The position numbers and the translations under genes are program-made. From positions 25,934,272 to 25,998,271 of the forward strand of contig NC_026659.2 in NCBI RefSeq assembly GCF_000004075.3: a DNA stretch of 64,000 nt. The letters run 5' to 3'. The DNA comes from Cucumis sativus (taxonomy: Eukaryota > Streptophyta > Magnoliopsida > Cucurbitales > Cucurbitaceae). The notes under the pieces are model-generated. The model worked only from the letters and a program-made list of their open reading frames with translations, was not told where the DNA came from and ran no database searches. This document shows, piece by piece, positions 49,337-62,110 of the stretch; position 1 is the first letter of the stretch, and each line of letters opens with the position of its first letter.

Positions 49337-51874
49337 ATGGATTCTCTATCGCACCTTATTCTCTTCCTCTTCTTCCTTTCTCTTTCCCCTCTTTCCTACT
49401 CCCAACTCAGCCCCCCTCAAAATATCGAAACTTACTACCCTTTCCCTCAACCGCCCTCGCCCTCCTCTTCTTCAGTTGACCATCCGCCATCGTCCACGTC
49501 CACCAAGACCATCGCCACCGCGGTGGCCGTCACTGCTGTCGGTGTTGCTCTGATTTCCACCTTCTTCTTCTTTTTAATACAGAGATATGTTATCGGAAGA
49601 AAGAGGAAAACAGAGGTCGTAAATTCAGGGACGGGTTCGGGTTCGGGTTCGGCAGTGCCACCGGCGGTTGCGCAGAGTGATTTTTCGCGGGTTGATGGGA
49701 ATCTTAAAGGCTTTATTGTGGATGAAAATGGGTTGGATGTGATTTATTGGAAGAAACTTGAACAAAGGAAATCCAAAAATAGCTTTGATCGGGATGTTGA
49801 AGGTAATGTTAAGGAAAACCGAACAAAAAAGTCTGAGCCTGTTCAAGAAATTCCTCTGCTTCGAGGAAAATCTTCAACTTCGCATGTTAAAATTGCACCC
49901 GAAGATGAAGACGATAGTCGGATTACATCGCCACCGCCTCCTCCGCCGCCCCAGGTTAACCAACCTCCGCAATTTACTGCGATTTCGGTTCAGGCTGTTG
50001 GAAAATCACCAAGTAGTTCAAATCTTTCATCAACAGCACCAACGCAATCGACGGGAAATCAGGTACCTCCGAAACAATCTCCAATGGCCGTTCCGCCACC
50101 GCCCCCACCTATTCCAGCCAAGACCAATTCAAGACTGCCGCCGCCGCCACCTCCCATTCCCAAGACCAATTCAAGACCGCCGCCACCGCCGCCTCCTATT
50201 CAACCCAAGACCAACTCCGCAGGACCACCTCCTCCTCCTATACCGGCCAAGGCAAATCCGTCAGCACCACCGCCACCACCGCCCAAGGCCGGCGGTTCAA
50301 AATTACCCTTAAGGCCTGCACCTCCAAAAGAGAGTAACAAATCTTCTGCAGAGGCTTCTTCATCAGCTGACAATGGTCAGGTTAAAATGAAGCCCCTGCA
50401 TTGGGATAAAGTGAACACTGCCAATGCCGATCATTCCATGGTTTGGGACAAAATGACCGCCGGTTCTTTCAAGTAATTATCTTTTCAAACACTCTTTCTT
50501 GTTTCTTGAATAATCTCTTTTGGGTACTGATTAGTTTTTCGCTTTGAGTACAGATTCGATGGGGATCTTATGGAAGCTCTCTTTGGATATGTCGCAACCA
50601 ACCGGAAATCCCCCCGGAGTGAAGCTAGTTCTTCAGCAACCGCCGTTGGTCGGAACTCGGGGCCGTCGCAAACTTTCATTCTTGAACCGAAAAAATCTCA
50701 GAACATCGCCATTGTAATCAAGTCCTTAACAGTTCCTCGCAACGACATCCTCGATGCACTCAACGAAGGTCAAGGCCTGGAAACAGAAGTTCTTGAAAAA
50801 CTCACAAGAATTGCTCTGACTCAAGAAGAAATTTCCCAAATTCTTGCTTACAAAGGAGATCACCAGAAGCTAGCTGATGCTGAATCTTTCCTTTACCATC
50901 TTCTCAAATCGGTTCCATCGGCCTTTACGCGCTTCAACGCCATGCTTTTCCGATTGAATTTTACATCAGATATTCTCCATCACAAGGAATCTCTACAAAC
51001 TCTGGAATCCGCTTGCAAGGAGCTTAGGACACGAGGATTGTTTATGAAACTTCTTGAAGCAATTCTCAAAGCTGGGAACCGGTTGAATGCAGGAACTGCA
51101 AGAGGAAATGCCAGAGCTTTCAATCTTACAGCTCTTCGAAAGCTCTCTGATGTTCGAAGCACTGATGGGAAAACCACTTTGCTTCATTTTGTAGTCCAGG
51201 AAGTGATCAGGGCAGAAGGGAAAAGGTGTGTTTTAAACAGGAACAAGAGCTTGAGCCGTAATAGCAGCCGTAGCAGCGACAACAGCTTTAGCAGCTTAGA
51301 AAACTCGGCTGCGAAGGAGGACAGAGTGAAGGAATACATGATGTTGGGATTGCCAGTGGTGGGAGGTCTAAGCTCCGAATTCTCTCATGTAAAGAAAGCG
51401 TCGGCGATCGACTACGAGAGCTTCGTCAAGGCAGGGACGTCCCTGACTAGTCGAACCGAAGAAATCCGGAAGCTCCTGACTCAAATGGGGAACAATGAAG
51501 GTGGGTTTGCGAAGGAAATGAGAGAATTTCTTGATGCAGCAGAGAATGAGCTGAAGATGGTAAGAGAAGCACAAACGAAGGTGATGGATTTAGTGATGAA
51601 GACAACAGAGTATTATCAGGCAGGAAGTTCTAAAGATAAAGAAACAAATCGGCTTCAATTGTTTATTATAATTAAAGATTTTCTAGAAATGGTAGATCGA
51701 GTTTGTGTTGAAATTACTCGAGATCTCCAGAGGAAGAGATCGTCAGCAGTAAATGCAGGCACAGGTTCGGGTTCGTTGCCGGGGAGATCAAAAGCCATTT
51801 TCCATAACTTGCCGGAAAATTTTATGTCAGACAAGTCTAGAGGGAGTTCTAGTGATACAGATGATGAATTCTGA
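49337..51874 (+). CDS. Class I formin-like protein (FH1-FH2 with membrane anchor)
   Basis: Nucleates and caps actin filaments at the plasma membrane or cell wall side. Two exons, 49337-50472 and 50554-51874, with an 81-bp intron inside the FH2 region; 818 residues. Parts: signal peptide 1-22 (HLILFLFFLSLSPLSYS), short Pro/Ser-rich outer segment, transmembrane helix about 59-81 (TIATAVAVTAVGVALISTF), basic stop-transfer RKRK, acidic/basic linker, FH1 with repeated PPPPPPPIP/PPPPPIPK blocks (about 195-335) that bind profilin, and FH2 from MKPLHWDKV (about 352) through FILEPKKSQNIAIVIKSL, GNRLNAGTARGNARAF and LRKLSDVRSTDGKTTLLHFVV to about 790. The tail ends SSSDTDDEF. The layout is that of plant class I formins. 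Confidence 0.95.
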
Positions 51875-52571
51875 GCAGAACTTATTCTTAAATGTATTCT
51901 AAGTTTTGGATTTTTTTGGTATAAACGAATGTACATAAGATTCTTAATCAAATCAGGAACATAAGATAAGAAGTAACAATAGGGCATTTTTTCATGTATT
52001 TAAATTGTTTGATAAAATTTCGTCATAGCATTAAGTCTATGATGTGCAAATCTAAGCATCATCCAAATGAATTACAAAAGCTTTGATTTTACAATGAGTG
52101 AACATTATTCGATCGGAAAAAAAAAAAGGAGATAACATGATGTCTATTCCAAAGTTCTCCATCTACACTAAAACTGTAGTATCATCAAACATTATGTAGC
52201 AAATGGGGACTACGAAGTATACATTATATATATACCATTTGCAACTAAATGAAGTAAAGTAAAGGCAAATTCTAAGACAATACAGCATACACACAGATGC
52301 CCTTTTCTAGTTATATATATAAATGGGGGCTGTTTCGGGATCCCCCCGAGCTTTCTGTATATTACTAATGAACCTCGTAGAAACGACACCATATACTTCA
52401 TTATCCCTCTCCAATCTACAAACTCTGGATCAACAAAGACGGCTACAATGAATTTATGCAAAGCCTTTCGGGGAGAATGGTGAAGAAATTTCCAACGTCG
52501 TCCAACCGGATTTAGTTCTAGTCGTTGATACATCTCCGGGTACCTGATGGCTTATTTCCAATCTACAAAAC
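51875..52571. other. Spacer between two convergent genes
   Basis: Formin (+) and the WVD2-like gene (-) converge here, 697 bp apart. It should hold both 3' UTRs. No separate gene is seen; the small minus-strand open frame at 52210-52533 has no recognisable protein features. Confidence 0.6.
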
Positions 52572-55055
52572 TTAAGAGCGAAGCCCGTTTCTTGAAGCAT
52601 CCTGTATGAGCAAATAGTATGTGTGTTAACTTCCGAAGCCTAGGAAAGAGAAACAAAGAGGAAGCAATTTCGCTACTTATCTTAGCTTCAAAAGATGGGA
52701 AAAGGAAAAAAGAACAAGAACAAGAAGCGCATTCTTTAACATATCGAGGATAAATGGCCGCAAGATATTAAAAGTTGTTGATTCTTTGGATATATGAAAT
52801 GGGAAATTAGGAAAACCTACCATCATTAACCAGTTTTGAACGCATATTAATTGCAGGAGCAGACAGATAACACAACAATAATGTGAACTAAAAGATACTA
52901 CACTCCAACCAACCTTTGATTTTGATAGAAGATTTGTTCTTCCTCCCTCCCTGGCATTAAATTTCTCCTCCATTTTCTGAGATGGGGCAACCTTAGATTT
53001 TGATTGGAGGTTTGTTCTCCCAATCACTTTTGCATTGACTTTCCCTTCCAACTTTTGAGATGGAGCAACCCTGGCAGTTTTGTTGTCTGCACCTCTTATT
53101 GTACCACTTAATTTGTGCATCCTATCACATAATAAGAAAGTTGGCAGAATGTGTTTGTTAAAAAGAAGATAAACATAAAATATTTTGCTCATCCAAGAAG
53201 AGAACTAAAAATTAGGCCTAGATCGTGCAACTACTTAGCAAAAGCTTAAATAATTAGCAGAAAGTAGCCTAATAATGAGTTGGAATTGCTGAATTAAAAA
53301 AGAATGAACAAAATTTATTAAATTTTCTAATAATATAATCCAGATAAAGATGGACTATACGTATCATACAAGCAAAGCAGCTAGAAATTCAGTTGTTATC
53401 TAATATAAAAAGAGTACCCTCCATTCTCCTTTTTAGCAGCCACGGGAGTGGAGATTTTTGTTGTTTCTCTCTCTTTCGCAGGAACCTGTCCATGGCATTG
53501 AGAAGTAAGGACACTTTCAATCGATCGATAATAGATAAAACAATCACGTTGCTCAATCAATACAAATTAGATAGGCAGTTCTAGATTTATTTGCATCGGG
53601 AATGGTAAGAAGATCTAACCTTCTTTGGAGCAGAAGACTTCTCCTCCTGAGGAGACGATTTCATTTGGTTCAAACTGTTCTGAAATGTCTTAAATGCCCG
53701 TTTTACAATGTCCTTGTCGCCCATTTTCTCCATGATGAAAGATCTTCTAATTCCGTTAACAGAAGATGGATCAGAGTTGGGAGTTCCCAGACTAAGAGAC
53801 ATATGCAGAGACTTGGGTGCTACTTTCTTGCTTTCAATAGAAGATGGATTCCGGCTCCTTAATAGAGACGAATTACTTCCCTTGTTTACAGAGGACCGCA
53901 ACACAGAAGACCGCGCTGCAGGTGTGGTGGGTCCTGGTGTTGTCTTGGAGAGTTTGGGGGTCAAAATCTGGGGTGCTTTGGCTGTGGACGATATCGGTTT
54001 CTTCTTGACACTTGCACTGTTTCGTTCCTTAACTATTGGAGTGATCTGCACAAACAAAAGGAGAAAGATTGAAGCCAGTGAATCTAAACTTAGTAACTCC
54101 AAACAATAGTACATAATAGGTTACATCACCTTCTTAGATTCTTTTGGTCGATTTGGTTTCAGAATCTGCTGTTTGACTTTAGATACTGCTGATACTTTAT
54201 TTACCAATTTTTGTGGAGGTTCCTTCGTGGTTTGAGATGATTCAACCGGAGGAGTAGGAGTAGGAGTAGGAGTTTCTACTTCTTTCACTACAACCTCTTC
54301 TTGTTTGCTTATTTCGGAGTCGGAACCAACACAATCAAATTTTCCATCAGGCTCTTCCTTTTCACCATCTGGTAAGCTTTCACATTCTACATTACTTTCA
54401 ACATCATTCTTCACCACTTCATGATAAACACTACTGAGTTCGCCAGTCAACATCGTGGTTTGGTCAACTTCTTCAACGGAAACATGGTGGTTGGACGTCT
54501 CGGATTCAGAATCAGCCCTTTCACTATGATCCATCATCAGATCTCCTCCACCATTCGATACAGTAGTATTAAATTCCATTTCCCTCTCTTCCTCCAGTAA
54601 CTTAGTCTTCCTATCCGCTATCTTCTTGTAATGAGCTTCAAAGTAAGCCCTCTTCTGAGCAACAGATCCGGGAGTTGCGTACTTCTCAACTTCTTCCAAA
54701 TACTTATTAGGAGAAAAAGTCGACCATTTCTCCCAAGACAATAAATCATTCTCAAATCTACCAAAAGAAACCGAAACCTCAAGAAGTGGTTTGGTCGAAG
54801 CATTCTCTTCCACCTGTCAACACGAAAGCCATAACCAAATCTAACTACAGATTCAATCAAGTAACGGTACAACAACAACTCCAAAACAGCAAAAACATCA
54901 CAATAATTCCTCAATTATAAACAAAAACTGAATCACTAAATCCAGAAACAAACAAGTAAAAAAAAAATAGAAAAATATTATTAAAAACTTAGGGCAGACA
55001 AACTGTGTACCGTATGTTCGTCGTTTAGAACATCGACCACAAACGATTCCTCCAT
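52572..55055 (-). CDS. WVD2-like / TPX2-family-like microtubule-associated protein
   Basis: Exons: 55011-55055, 54130-54813, 53620-54045, 53418-53485, 52914-53121, 52572-52601; 486 residues with consistent phases. Near the N-terminus is the family signature SVSFGRFENDLLSWEKW followed by FSPNKYLEEVEKYATPGSVAQKRAYFEAHYKK (about 30-80), known from WVD2-like 7-type proteins that bind microtubules. An acidic middle (SVEEVDQTTML, KEEPDGKFD), a PTPTPTPP repeat, then a basic Ser/Pro/Lys-rich half (SVKKKPISSTAKAPQ, SLSLGTPNSDPSSVNGIRRS, IVKRAFKTFQNSLNQ). I do not find the usual C-terminal TPX2 block (RAEKRKEF-type) in any exon or intron. Exon 5 carries a 26-residue repeat (VAPSQK...RTNLLSKSK twice). 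The last exon codes only DASRNGLRS. The long 5' flank may include a noncoding exon. Confidence 0.82.
52914..53070 (-). repeat. Two-copy internal repeat in WVD2-like exon 5
   Basis: Two adjacent copies of about 78 bp encode VAPSQKLEGKVNAKVIGRTN... and VAPSQKMEEKFNAREGGRTN..., each ending in LLSKSK or LQSKSK. Roughly 18 of 26 residues agree. Confidence 0.85.
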
Positions 55056-55648
55056 AGATTGGAAATGTCAGAATTGAAGAAAGGCCAAAGCAGTTGAGCT
55101 AGGGCAGTAGGATTTTTCAGTGGAAACAAGAAATGGAGATCAGTAGACGACCACTGGATCAGGATAAAAGAAAAGGAAGAATTAAGAGAAATAAAGACAA
55201 AAAAAAAAAAAGAAAAAAAACAGAAGAGTAGAATATATTAGAAAGAAGAAATTGGGGATTTTACCTTTTACTAGCTTCATCTTTATCACTGTTGATCGGC
55301 ATTATGAGGTAATGAATTAAAGTTTTCCAAAAGAGAGATTGCCAAAAAAGAAACAGTTTGTATAGGGAAACTGCAAAAGTAAAAAAACAGTTCAATGATT
55401 GTAAGATAAAACAAGAAAGAAAGGAAGGTGTATGGAGAGCCCCCACAGAGATCCACACATTACATGGAAGTGAAGAAAGAGTTGTTTATGGATTGAAACA
55501 AAAAAAAAAAGTAGTAATGATTTGGAAAAGGTAAAGTGAAAAAGGAAGATTTATAAAAAAAAATAAGCGCAAACAAAAAAAGAGATGGCAAATTCTTTTT
55601 GTTAAATCTCTCTTTTGGAGATTATAATTGATTTGGATTTCTTCATAG

Positions 55649-55682
<34 letters not shown>
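55649..55682. repeat. Compound (CT)n(CA)n microsatellite
   Basis: About ten CT units pass directly into seven CA units, about 600 bp upstream of the WVD2-like start codon. Read on the gene strand it is TG then GA. Confidence 0.95.
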
Positions 55683-55770
55683 TGAATATGCAACTGGAGA
55701 GAAGTTGGATCAGATCAGCCACAATAATAATTAATAAATAAAATGAAGAAATAATAATAATAGAAGAAGA

Positions 55771-55831
55771 TGAGTATTGAATATCGAGTATCGAGTATTG
55801 AGTATTGAGTATTGAGCATTGAGTATTGAGT
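55771..55831. repeat. GAGTATT 7-bp minisatellite
   Basis: About eight copies of a 7-bp unit, mostly GAGTATT with variants GAATATC, GAGTATC and GAGCATT. Confidence 0.9.
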
Positions 55832-56826
55832 AAGGCCCACTTTTGAGGGAGGAAGGAGTGTATTAGAAAGGAAGTCTTGTCTATGACAGCGCAATGCTCT
55901 CTTCATTTATTGCTAATAATACTCAATCCCTCTTACGCTGTCGTTTTATTACATCTCCACTCCCTCCCTTTTCGGCCCACTTAAGAAATGGGCTCTAAGA
56001 GCAGCCCATTTCTTTCACTTTCGGGTCCGTGAGAAGACAAAATTATTCACTATTCTTTCTTATAATCAAAATAAAATCTTCAATTACACCAAAGCTCAAA
56101 TAAAGCATTTTATTTTAATTTTTAGAAATTAAGACTATAACCATTACTTAGTTAGTGTCGTTAAAATCAAAGATTAAAAAAATGGCATTAAACAACAAAA
56201 TTATGAGAAAACAAGCCTGCCTATCTAGATTATTTAAAAACAAATAAAATTGGTCATGGTTTTATAAATGAAGAATATTTTTAGAATCTGCATTTTGAGT
56301 TTATAAGAAATGGAATAATAACCCTATCGTCTCTGCCAAAACGTTTCATCCACTGACACCCTATACTCATCTCTCTCGTTTTTCTTTATTTAAAACCTAC
56401 TTTATCACTTTATATTATACATTTTAAACTTCCTTTTGGCCCCATCTCATTTCGAGAACAAATTTGAATTATTGAGCATGTGATCCTAACCATTACCATT
56501 ACTATGCTATGCTATCCCCTCCTCACATTATCTCACCAATTCCACATAACAACACACTTCTCTTTTCCAATTTCAATCATTCTTCTCTCTTTATATTTTC
56601 ACCATTATCACAATATTAATATTCTTTTATATTAAGACTTTAACGGGTCTAAACAAATTTGTTGACGAAAAGCTTTATCACTTAGTAAAATAATAATAAT
56701 ACAAGTAGTAGGACATGATACCATGGATTTAAAGGAGATTGAATGTCAGTTTTACTGTTGAACTAGTTACTAGTAGTGGTATTACTTTAGTTACATATAT
56801 AAAGAGCATAAATTTGAATTAGAGGA

Positions 56827-57346
56827 CTTGAGCTTAGGGGTGTACATAAGTTGGGTTGGAGGAAAATTATGAATCAACGTAAAGTATCTAAGTTGACAAA
56901 CAATGAACCCTATTGGTTCAATATGAAAGGGTCAACTCAATCCAAACCCAAAAAATTTGGATTTGCAAGTTGAAGAAAGAAGTGAAATTCCGAGGCTAAT
57001 CTCGGTGTTTTCGAGCCAAGATGAAGGACAAAAAGCTTTAGAGAGATTGAGTTTTCGAGCTAATCGGTGCTTGTCTGACCAAGATGGAAGGCTGAGAAGT
57101 TAAGAAACCTAAAACTCGGGCCATCTTGGGGTCAAGTTCGACCGATATTAAAAACAAAGAAGAGAATTTGATATAGGTTGATTCAGGTCAACTTGGCCCC
57201 TTTACTTGTACAACATGGCTACCCCAACTCAACTTTTTTTTTTCCTCCTATTTTCTAACTCAACCCAACCTAACCCTTATTGTTTGAGTTGAGTAAAATT
57301 TGACTTGATTGGATTATCGGTCTTTTTGAACACTCCTACTTGAATC
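56827..57346. mobile_element. hAT-like MITE, 504 bp
   Basis: Left end TAGGGGTGTACATAA at 56835 and the reverse complement of the right end TAGGAGTGTTCAAAA at 57338 match at 12 of 15 positions. Flanking 8-mers CTTGAGCT (56827-56834) and CTTGAATC (57339-57346) share their first five bases, as expected of a decayed 8-bp hAT target duplication. The inside is unusually rich in CCAACC/GGTTGG words with no open frame, so it is non-autonomous. Confidence 0.6.
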
Positions 57347-60051
57347 ACCTAGATGTAGACTAAGTTCAACAAATTATATTGTACGAGATTGTGTGTTATT
57401 TATTTAAGTTTGATATATCATCTACTTTTACACGAATTGAACTATGAATTAGAGTAGACGTAACTATATATTATTTAGGTTGGGAGTGTATTTAAAACAA
57501 TACATGATTACCTAACATAAAAATGATGAGTGATATATATATAGGTACCAACTAATTTGAAATAATATAATGCAAAATAATAATGATGTTTAATTTACGT
57601 AGAAGACGTGTATAAAATGTGGTTGGTAATAGACATAGAATATAATTTGAAAAATGTGAAAATGATTGTTAAACTAATGCTTCCAAGTCTTTAAATTTTG
57701 TTTATAGGTTATAATGAAATCAAAAACTATAAGGCCATCATTTTAGAGCATTGACTCCACATTTCTCTTCTGACATTTTCTTAGTACTATTTTCATACTA
57801 TTATTATCATTTTTCTAATCTTAGTATTGTTTTATCGTTTTAAATGTTGAATTTATATCAAGTTAGCAGTCGAGGAAGAAACAAGTCTTGAAGTTATAGG
57901 TTTAACTTATCAAGAGAATAAAAATATACAAAACGAATGAATATGAAAGGAGTCAAAATCAATAAAAGAATATGAAGCTTAACCAAGTTGCACACATTTA
58001 TGGTAAAGTAAGTCTAGCTCAATATTTTTCAACTAATCTTTTTACATATTTGAATAAAGTTGTGTAAATTATATACACACAATTCTCTTCTTTATTCTTA
58101 CGAGCAAATTGCAAAATCCGTCTTTATTGCTATTATATCTCTAAACTATCAAACTTATTCAAATTTTAAAATAAAAGATTGATAATTCAATTAAGGATCC
58201 AATTGTAGTCTTGGAAAGCCTTTGTTCTTTTTATTTTTTAATTCAAATTGTGGTTTATATTTTATTTTCTTCTTTTGTAATTTGCACATAATAAAATTTA
58301 AATATTATGCAATGATTTGAGTTAAACCAAAAGGGTGGCTTTTACACTTTTGCAATAATGATAGGATAATAGTTTGTTGTGTGTGGGATTGTCTATGGTT
58401 TTTATTAAGTTTGATTTATCATCAACTTTTTAGTTTCGGTTCAAAGAATATGAAAAGCTTAGGAAAACAACAATTAGTGAGGACGTTTTCCTTTTTCTTC
58501 TTTGCTTTCTCAACGTATTTTACACCATACATGATTACCTAACATATAAATATACTTTTGTTGGGTAGATGTATGTACCCCAACCAACCAATTAATTTCA
58601 AATAATTAGTATGCATTTAACTACGAAATTAAAAGCATTATATTCTTGAATTAGAGTACATACGTTCGATCAAAATATTGGAGGTTTCGCATTCCTCTCA
58701 TCTTCGACGTGTTAGGACAAGTAATTATAAACAATGTAGAGCCTTTAATGTTGAAAATCCTACACGGACATTGAAAAATTAAGCTAAGGATTCTCATTCT
58801 TCTCATAAGATAGTAAGTTACTCTTATTATTTATCTAATATGATATTAAAGTCTATTAAAGTTCAAATAGGGGCATTTTATGTAATTAAAACAGTTTCAA
58901 TTTTCTTTTAGAATCAACCTACAATAATAAATTTAATCTTTCGTTTCTTAAAATCGATAGTTGAAGATGCGCCTCCTTTGAGAATTAAAGTATCGATGAT
59001 TTAAAAAAGAAAAAAAAGTTATGAGTGATTTAAATGGATTGATTCGATAAAATCTAAAAATTTAATTGAATGAAAGATACACTCTAAATCATATAATTAA
59101 TATAATAATTAAATTCTAAAGATATAATTGAAAGGCTGAAGTTATTATCAATATTTCTGTTTATATACTCTTCATAAAATGGAATTAGACAAAAATACAC
59201 TATTTGACTCCCTCAAAATTATGCATTTTCACTTATTGCTTGAAATAACAATATTATTAAATTACACCAATACCAAAAGGAAAAAAGAAAAAAAAAGTAT
59301 ATTTAGGAAATCAATGGAATAATTGAAGGTTGGAGTTGAAAATTATTTTAGTTTTATATAAAGAAAGAAAATTAGAATAATAACAAGTTGATGGATGATG
59401 TCTCGTAAGCCTAAAAAAATGGCGTTTTCGTCGCCACGTGGGTAAATGGTATAATTTACAAAGTCAAGGACGGCTTTATTAACCCTAATTTCATACCATT
59501 TTGAATTTATTAAATAAAAAAATTATCCCATTTACCTTTTCAACTTTAAGCCACCATAAATCAAATGTTATTTATTTATTTATTTATTATATTGTTGTTA
59601 TTTGGAATCACATGACAATTTTTAAAAAAAAGAAAGAAAAAGAATTGAATGTATGGAAAAAAGAAGAAAGTTGAATTTTTATTTCTACCCCAAACCAAAT
59701 AAAATTTTGCCTTTTTAAGAAATGTTTTTAACAAATTGATGTTTAGGTTTTAAGGCCTTTTAAATTTTAGAGTCGTTAGATTGTGTTATCTGCTTTTTAT
59801 GTATAGGGTTAAATTTGTCATTTTGCAGAATCTAAAAGTTTTCTTTGGATATTAACAGTATTTTAATCTTTTCAAGGTCTATAATGTATTAGATCATTTT
59901 TGGATCATATTAGTGTCTTCTCTTTTTTTTCTTTTTATCCAAAAACTTCGTGGTTACTAGCATGCTTCAAATACCCAGTTAAGTTAAGCTATGCTATGAT
60001 GATTATAATAGTGTCTTATCTACTAAATTATGTTTGTATTGTTGTTTTAAT

Positions 60052-60313
60052 TAGGGTAAGTATGATTAACTGAAAAATCAAGCGACAGACTAAATGGAAG
60101 TAGTCGATTGGAGAAGGAGAGGTTGATATGTGTAAAATTCTAAATCTGACAAATTTCAAAAATATTTTTAAAGAGTTGAATCGACTTACAAATCGACTTT
60201 TACACCTTGATGGTTGATACATGTTTAAACATTTACTAAACCGACCATAGTTGATTTCATGAGTGGTTTAGTCGAATAATCAACTTTGATCGACCGACCG
60301 ATGTACACTCCTA
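60052..60313. mobile_element. Possible decayed hAT-like element
   Basis: The right end reads GATGTACACTCCTA (60300-60313), the mirror of the TAGGAGTGTACATC end type seen at 56835. A weak partner TAGGGTAAGTATGA begins near 60052. The inside has repeated CGACC and GTCGA words. Flanking 8-mers match poorly, so the left border is uncertain. Confidence 0.3.
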
Positions 60314-60967
60314 GTTCACCAAATAATTAATCCATCTTTGATTGTTTTGATTTTATAACAAAAAAGAAATTACTAAAGGAAAGCAAAGGATATTTGTAAG
60401 TAAATACGAAAATTCACAAAATCTCTATGAATGGAAAATAGGAATGGCTTTATCCTTCCTTTTAACTATAATTAAATTTGGAAACATTGTTACAAAATTA
60501 TGGGTACCTTATTTATATAATTGAGTTTGAGCATTTATGTGACATAATTGCTTTTTTTTTTTTTTTGGTAATTTTATTTGATTTTTGTATATTTCAAGAG
60601 AGCCAAAGAGCCTAAAAACATGAACACATAGACAGATGGTTGGAGGGGAGGAATAATAAGGCATCCCAGCCTGTGTTATTCATTTCCTTTCACATTTCAT
60701 AACACTCAAAATCTCTCAATAGTCAACAAATTCCATTCTCTCCCGCTACATACAAAAAGAATCCATCCCCACAAATACACACGCCACAATTTTGTCCCCC
60801 AATTATCCAATTACATCAATTAATTCAATCATCTTGTATAAAAATAATTTAATTAGGATCGATCTAACAAGATCCATCCATCAACCCCTCTTCCAAATCT
60901 GTTCTGTACACACCGCTAATCAATCAAAGAATCGGTGACTCTGTACCAAAGAATCAATCTCCATTAT

Positions 60968-62110
60968 CTAATAACTTAAATAACTAATCAATGTTGATGA
61001 ATACGAAGACGGTGCCGGCGACGTCGAATCTGTTGCTCTGTAAAGATCATACGGCTTCCATAGATGATCAAGAAGGCAAGGTTTGTTATCATCCAATCTT
61101 ACCCATGGCTTCCCCTTTCCACTCCAATGGAGTAAACTTACTGGACCCGGATGCAGTGTTCTACAGCTATCTTTCACATTGTCACCGCCGAGTCCGTGCT
61201 GGTTCCACCGGTGGTCGATTGGCTCCACATTTCCGGCAAAGACAAGGAGGAACGGTGGGAGGGAACCCAGATCGTAAATCCGTGTGCGTTTTTGTAATTC
61301 CATCCAGCTTTCTATCTTCTTCTTGTAGTTCCCTAGTCTCCATCTGGATAAATCCATGACCATAACTCCGGTGTTGAAGTAACAGGGTTTTCTGGAAGAG
61401 AAGACCCGGGAAAGAACCGGGTCGGACCAGAATTTCTCGGTGAAGTAGTTGGTGAAATTGGCATGGCAATACTCGGGTGCTCCGATGACCCGAGAATCAG
61501 TGAGTTTGATGTTCCAGAGCTTGTGAATGTCGTCGACGACCACCACGTCGGAGTCAAGGTAAATGACACGGTCAACGCACGAATCAAGAATGTCACCCAA
61601 GTAATTTCTAGCGTAGTTCAAAGGATTCTCTAAAGCTAAACGAATGGAAGAGGAAATCAAATTGATTACAGTGTCTTCTCTAAAGATATAAACCTTAAAA
61701 TTAAGAGAAGGGAAAGTGGATCGGACGAGTTTAGTGAGTTCTCGTGGAGTAGCTTGGTCGAACTCAGCGGCAATAAAATGGAAGAAGACGTTTTCTGGGC
61801 AGGAGGCGTGTTTGAGAACAGAGTGAATGGCAGCAACGGAACCTCGAACGTACTCAGAATCCAAGGTCATTACGATGTGGACTAAAGATGGGTCACAGGA
61901 AGAGGCCGTGTCAGCGGCGGAGGAAGAAGAAGGGCAATCGGCGCCGTTCCTGTACTCGGGGGCCTCGGAGAAACGGGAGAAATCAGCGAATCCGGCAGGT
62001 GGGTAACGGAAAGTACGAATGGCGGAGGAGAAAGGGAGGAGAAGGAGAAGGAGAAGAGAGAAGGCGAAAAAGGGTAATCGGAGGGGGGAATGAAGAACCT
62101 GAGATGCCAT
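60968..62110 (-). CDS. GATL: Galacturonosyltransferase-like protein (GATL, GT8 family)
   Basis: Golgi glycosyltransferase of the GT8 family; GATL proteins act in pectin or xylan synthesis, using nucleotide sugars. Intronless, 380 residues, the usual GATL design and length. A single N-terminal hydrophobic stretch (about 13-30, [17 protein letters not shown]) is a signal peptide or short anchor, and there is no long stem as in GAUT proteins. Catalytic-domain marks: [14 protein letters not shown] (about 78-91), [12 protein letters not shown], the DxD metal site in [13 protein letters not shown] (186-188), [31 protein letters not shown] and the nucleotide-sugar motif [10 protein letters not shown] (about 327-336). 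The C-terminus ends in a Ser/Thr/Tyr-rich tail. Which GATL subgroup it belongs to is not decided. Confidence 0.95.
   Translation of the reverse strand: MASQVLHSPLRLPFFAFSLLLLLLLPFSSAIRTFRYPPAGFADFSRFSEAPEYRNGADCPSSSSAADTASSCDPSLVHIVMTLDSEYVRGSVAAIHSVLKHASCPENVFFHFIAAEFDQATPRELTKLVRSTFPSLNFKVYIFREDTVINLISSSIRLALENPLNYARNYLGDILDSCVDRVIYLDSDVVVVDDIHKLWNIKLTDSRVIGAPEYCHANFTNYFTEKFWSDPVLSRVFSSRKPCYFNTGVMVMDLSRWRLGNYKKKIESWMELQKRTRIYDLGSLPPFLLVFAGNVEPIDHRWNQHGLGGDNVKDSCRTLHPGPVSLLHWSGKGKPWVRLDDNKPCLLDHLWKPYDLYRATDSTSPAPSSYSSTLISYLSY

Larger units (their letters stand above)
55056..60967. other. 5.9-kb spacer with microsatellites and MITE
   Basis: The first 1 kb is the 5' flank of the WVD2-like gene, with a (CT)n(CA)n tract at 55649-55682 and a GAGTATT minisatellite at 55771-55831. 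A hAT-like MITE lies at 56835-57338 and a weaker candidate at 60052-60313. A CACGTG occurs near 59437. The right end (60600-60967) is the 3' flank of the GATL gene. I see no coding gene. Confidence 0.6.
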
